DNA from: Omnitrophica bacterium RIFCSPLOWO2_01_FULL_45_10b
Lineage (GTDB): Bacteria > Omnitrophota > Omnitrophia > Omnitrophales > Danuiimicrobiaceae
Assembly (NCBI GenBank): GCA_001804205.1
Contig: MHFM01000038.1
Coordinates: 81,154-90,746, forward strand
Reading direction: 5' to 3'
DNA: 9,593 nt
The translations under genes and the position numbers were made by a program. The notes under the pieces are model-generated. The model did not search any database. It saw only the letters and a program-made list of their open reading frames with translations, and was not told where the DNA came from. Of this stretch, positions 9,401-9,593 are shown in pieces (positions within the stretch are counted from its first letter, which is position 1; each line of letters opens with the position of its first letter).

Positions 9401-9593
9401 AGAGCTCTTGCAGCGAAGATTTCATTGTAATGCCTTGCAAAATGTTTTGCGTGTGATAAGCAAATCGTTCCTCAATCGACAGCTTTTCGTTGCTATCAAT
9501 CAGGCCCTGTCTCAAATCAACGGCCATCGCGGTGACAAATCCAATGAAGAAATTTCCGGCTTTTTCATTCGCCTTAAAATAGTCAAAGCCTTT
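1..9593 (-). CDS. Giant multidomain membrane protein, internal fragment (both ends outside window)
   Basis: I translated the minus frame codon by codon and found 3,197 consecutive sense codons with no stop and sensible protein throughout, so this is one gene and neither end is in the window. Order of parts: charged helical region (residues 1-1097), three membrane helices, GT84-like glycosyltransferase with two membrane helices inside it (about 1217-1650), about ten further helices (to about 2088), HExxH motif (2225-2229), guanylate-kinase-like domain (about 2332-2608), a tandem duplication (2542-2946), and a glycine-rich Rossmann-like start (from about 3046). Cyclic glucan synthases share the membrane-GT84-membrane core but continue into a GH94 phosphorylase domain; here other modules follow instead. 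The likely location is the inner membrane with large soluble parts. The overall function is unknown. Giant frames of this style are known in Omnitrophota. I am very sure of the reading frame, fairly sure of the kinase and GT84 resemblance, and unsure of the biological role. Confidence 0.96.
756..1217 (-). repeat. Tandem protein repeat, unit 2
   Basis: Unit 2 follows unit 1 within about ten residues. Counterparts in order: ARNAYWIE, AYQVLAGEI, DLADDHNQLVVN (DHNQLVVN at 1077-1100), IESPEFVVDLDNL, and FGEGQIDPNYDRY..EGIAQIF (about 759-830). The unit carries only the lid and C-terminal portion of a guanylate kinase, with no P-loop or GMP signature of its own, so it cannot be a second complete kinase. 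It probably arose by duplication of the kinase tail with the adjoining segment, followed by loss of the middle stretch. What the copied part binds is unknown. Confidence 0.8.
1245..1970 (-). repeat. Tandem protein repeat, unit 1 (kinase tail plus following segment)
   Basis: Unit 1 starts at the lid and C-terminal part of the guanylate-kinase-like domain. Marker strings in order: ARDAFWIE, AYQVLATKI, DLTDEHDEMAVN, IESPQFLSDINNF, and after a long spacer FGPDEIDPQFARY..ESIAFYL (1245-1280). Each has a counterpart in unit 2 in the same order. Unit 1 is about 242 residues, longer than unit 2 by roughly 90, mainly because of a stretch at about 1390-1650 containing IHWHLAANAVKRIF, which unit 2 lacks. 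The repeat is visible at protein level; DNA identity is low by eye, so the duplication is old. Confidence 0.8.
1770..2600 (-). other. Guanylate-kinase-like domain
   Basis: Guanylate kinase phosphorylates GMP to GDP with ATP. Landmarks in order: a strand plus P-loop FLIDSGPPAAGKGD (Walker A GPPAAGKG at 2547-2570); the GMP-binding signature HSRSPRPGEKDGVNYHF (2424-2474), which keeps the two arginines, Glu and Tyr that contact GMP in canonical enzymes; KLVAIEGGYRWFRVLKD (about 2022-2072), matching the DIDWQG strand-helix; an FLSPFSDEQLLMRARD stretch matching the ILPPS...RLRGRG lid; and EHDEMAVN (1821-1844), matching EYDYLIVN near the C terminus. The usual length is about 200 residues. Here about 65 extra residues lie between the signature and the second half. 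Deviations: the signature's first Thr is His, the residue after GKG is Asp instead of Thr, and the DID aspartates read AIE. Fold assignment is strong; activity is uncertain. A free kinase gene is excluded because the frame is continuous with the membrane region. Confidence 0.85.
2610..3330 (-). other. Soluble segment with HExxH zinc-peptidase-like motif
   Basis: After the last membrane helix comes a soluble stretch of about 240 residues. It contains HEGEH (2907-2921, residues 2225-2229) at the end of a hydrophobic helix start (FLDSVIW), with a His three residues after the second His and a Glu eight after it (HFLHPSLSE, Glu codon 2883-2885). HExxH is the zinc-binding and catalytic motif of many metallopeptidases, and a downstream Glu or His is the usual third ligand. 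The sequence before it (KAIEINVALLR) looks like an edge strand, as in small zinc-peptidase folds. The spacing to the third ligand is shorter than in the common gluzincins and the metzincin HExxHxxGxxH pattern is absent, so no named peptidase family can be assigned. The motif could also be coincidental; the hydrophobic helix context argues moderately against that. Confidence 0.45.
3330..4620 (-). other. Second membrane block, about ten helices
   Basis: Successive hydrophobic segments lie at about 4530-4595, 4470-4500 (weak), 4335-4420, 4095-4160, 3915-3995, 3845-3890, 3740-3810, 3640-3715, 3560-3615, 3480-3525 (weak) and 3345-3435. Between the third and fourth is a hydrophilic loop with an acidic run followed by basic residues (EEPLEEDEELLPTRRPSKRE, about 4217-4276). 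Short basic loops elsewhere (FTNKAKP near 3620, KYPRIFKEGARIKE near 3800-3855) would be cytoplasmic by the positive-inside rule. Position directly after the GT84-like domain matches the membrane region of cyclic glucan synthases, where it is thought to carry the growing glucan, but this block is not followed by the GH94 domain expected there. I recognise no transporter family signature in it. Confidence 0.75.
4640..5945 (-). other. Degenerate GT84-like glycosyltransferase domain
   Basis: GT84 domains of cyclic beta-1,2-glucan synthases transfer glucose from UDP-glucose at the membrane. From memory of the family, these landmarks recur in order: NIIVFDAEIG (DAE at 5337-5345) where GT84 has the ITLDADT nucleotide-sugar motif; then YTIFQPRP (FQPRP at 5244-5258) for the GILQPRVS motif; then ILSHDE (4800-4817) for RILSHDL; then AGLVDDVE (4755-4778) for AGLVSDVE; then RLYRWQS (4692-4712) for the RRHRWIRGDW acceptor motif; then a segment with NILSRLRSAALN matching the NPLS...NLRRSL stretch before the next helices. 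Differences: the DxD motif reads DAE, the RGDW part is lost, the glycine-rich GKGIYDVD motif is not seen, and two membrane helices (about 4864-5020) lie between the QPR and SHD motifs. I conclude a GT84-related, possibly inactive or altered transferase. A divergent GT2-type enzyme is the alternative. Confidence 0.65.
5990..6302 (-). other. First membrane block (three helices) and Pro-rich linker
   Basis: Three hydrophobic segments of 19-28 residues are visible: about 6240-6300 (IFIWAAVGASVLLGL), about 6115-6178 (FVFGTNLAFALTWMAGL) and about 6006-6090 (LLVYTFFGQLYLTYLIVF). Basic residues cluster between the first two (RGVAGRRGERW), which by the positive-inside rule would place that loop in the cytoplasm. 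The third helix is followed by a linker with many prolines and alanines (PAMEPVVPRGAMVPAPPAG, about 5943-6000) that separates the membrane from the glycosyltransferase-like domain. Membrane helices just before the transferase also occur in NdvB/Cgs proteins. Topology is by eye only. Confidence 0.75.
6303..9593 (-). other. N-terminal 1,097 residues in view: charged, helical, unassigned
   Basis: This soluble stretch before the first membrane helix matches no family I recognise. It is rich in Glu, Lys, Arg, Gln and Leu, with few glycines and no signal peptide or long hydrophobic run, which suggests a mostly alpha-helical domain or several. A probable coiled coil lies at about 7560-7735, where heptad-like Leu/Ile positions alternate with Glu/Arg/Lys (for example AEQEELIRAKSDE near its start and KKSARMEIEKLYQQ near its end). 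A second charged helix with four consecutive glutamates and a following lysine (EEEEK) lies near 6665-6685, and a third (ESEKTWLERQLDLQ) runs directly into the first membrane helix. Cyclic glucan synthases also have a helical region before their membrane and GT84 parts, but I see none of its motifs here. A structural or partner-binding role is only a guess. Confidence 0.5.

Noticed and set aside
1..9593. A second complete GH94 or other carbohydrate-active domain, as in canonical cyclic glucan synthases
   Set aside because: I looked for it downstream of the second membrane block, but that region holds the HExxH, kinase-like and repeat segments and shows no phosphorylase motifs.

Overview
The window lies inside one very long protein-coding gene on the minus strand. 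Reading codons whose lowest plus-strand coordinate is a multiple of three, every codon from 9593 down to 3 is sense. That gives 3,197 codons with no stop, no frameshift, and neither the true start nor the true stop in view. All other open frames in the window are short and are shadows of this gene. I found no RNA gene, CRISPR array, insertion sequence or intergenic gap.

Layout in protein order, numbering residue 1 at plus position 9593: (1) residues 1-1097 (9593-6303), a soluble, highly charged, mostly helical region that I cannot assign; (2) about residues 1098-1200 (6302-5990), three membrane helices and a proline-rich linker; (3) about residues 1217-1650 (5945-4640), a degenerate membrane glycosyltransferase resembling the GT84 domain of cyclic beta-1,2-glucan synthases (NdvB/Cgs), interrupted by two extra membrane helices; (4) about residues 1658-2088 (4620-3330), a block of roughly ten membrane helices; (5) a soluble segment with an HExxH zinc-protease-like motif (2907-2921); (6) a guanylate-kinase-like domain with P-loop and GMP-binding signature (about 2600-1770); (7) a tandem duplication that copies the tail of the kinase domain and the segment after it (1970-756); (8) the start of a domain with a glycine-rich, possibly methyltransferase-like motif (480-1), which runs off the window.

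Bacterial origin is likely. A multi-kilobase mosaic reading frame at moderate GC (mid-forties percent by eye, not counted) recalls the giant genes of Candidatus Omnitrophota and other uncultured PVC-group or predatory bacteria. This is an inference from gene style, not from a marker gene. The layout suggests a polytopic membrane protein that joins sugar-transfer machinery to nucleotide-binding and possibly peptidase modules in one chain. The substituted catalytic motifs in several modules leave it open whether they are active enzymes or binding/scaffold derivatives.
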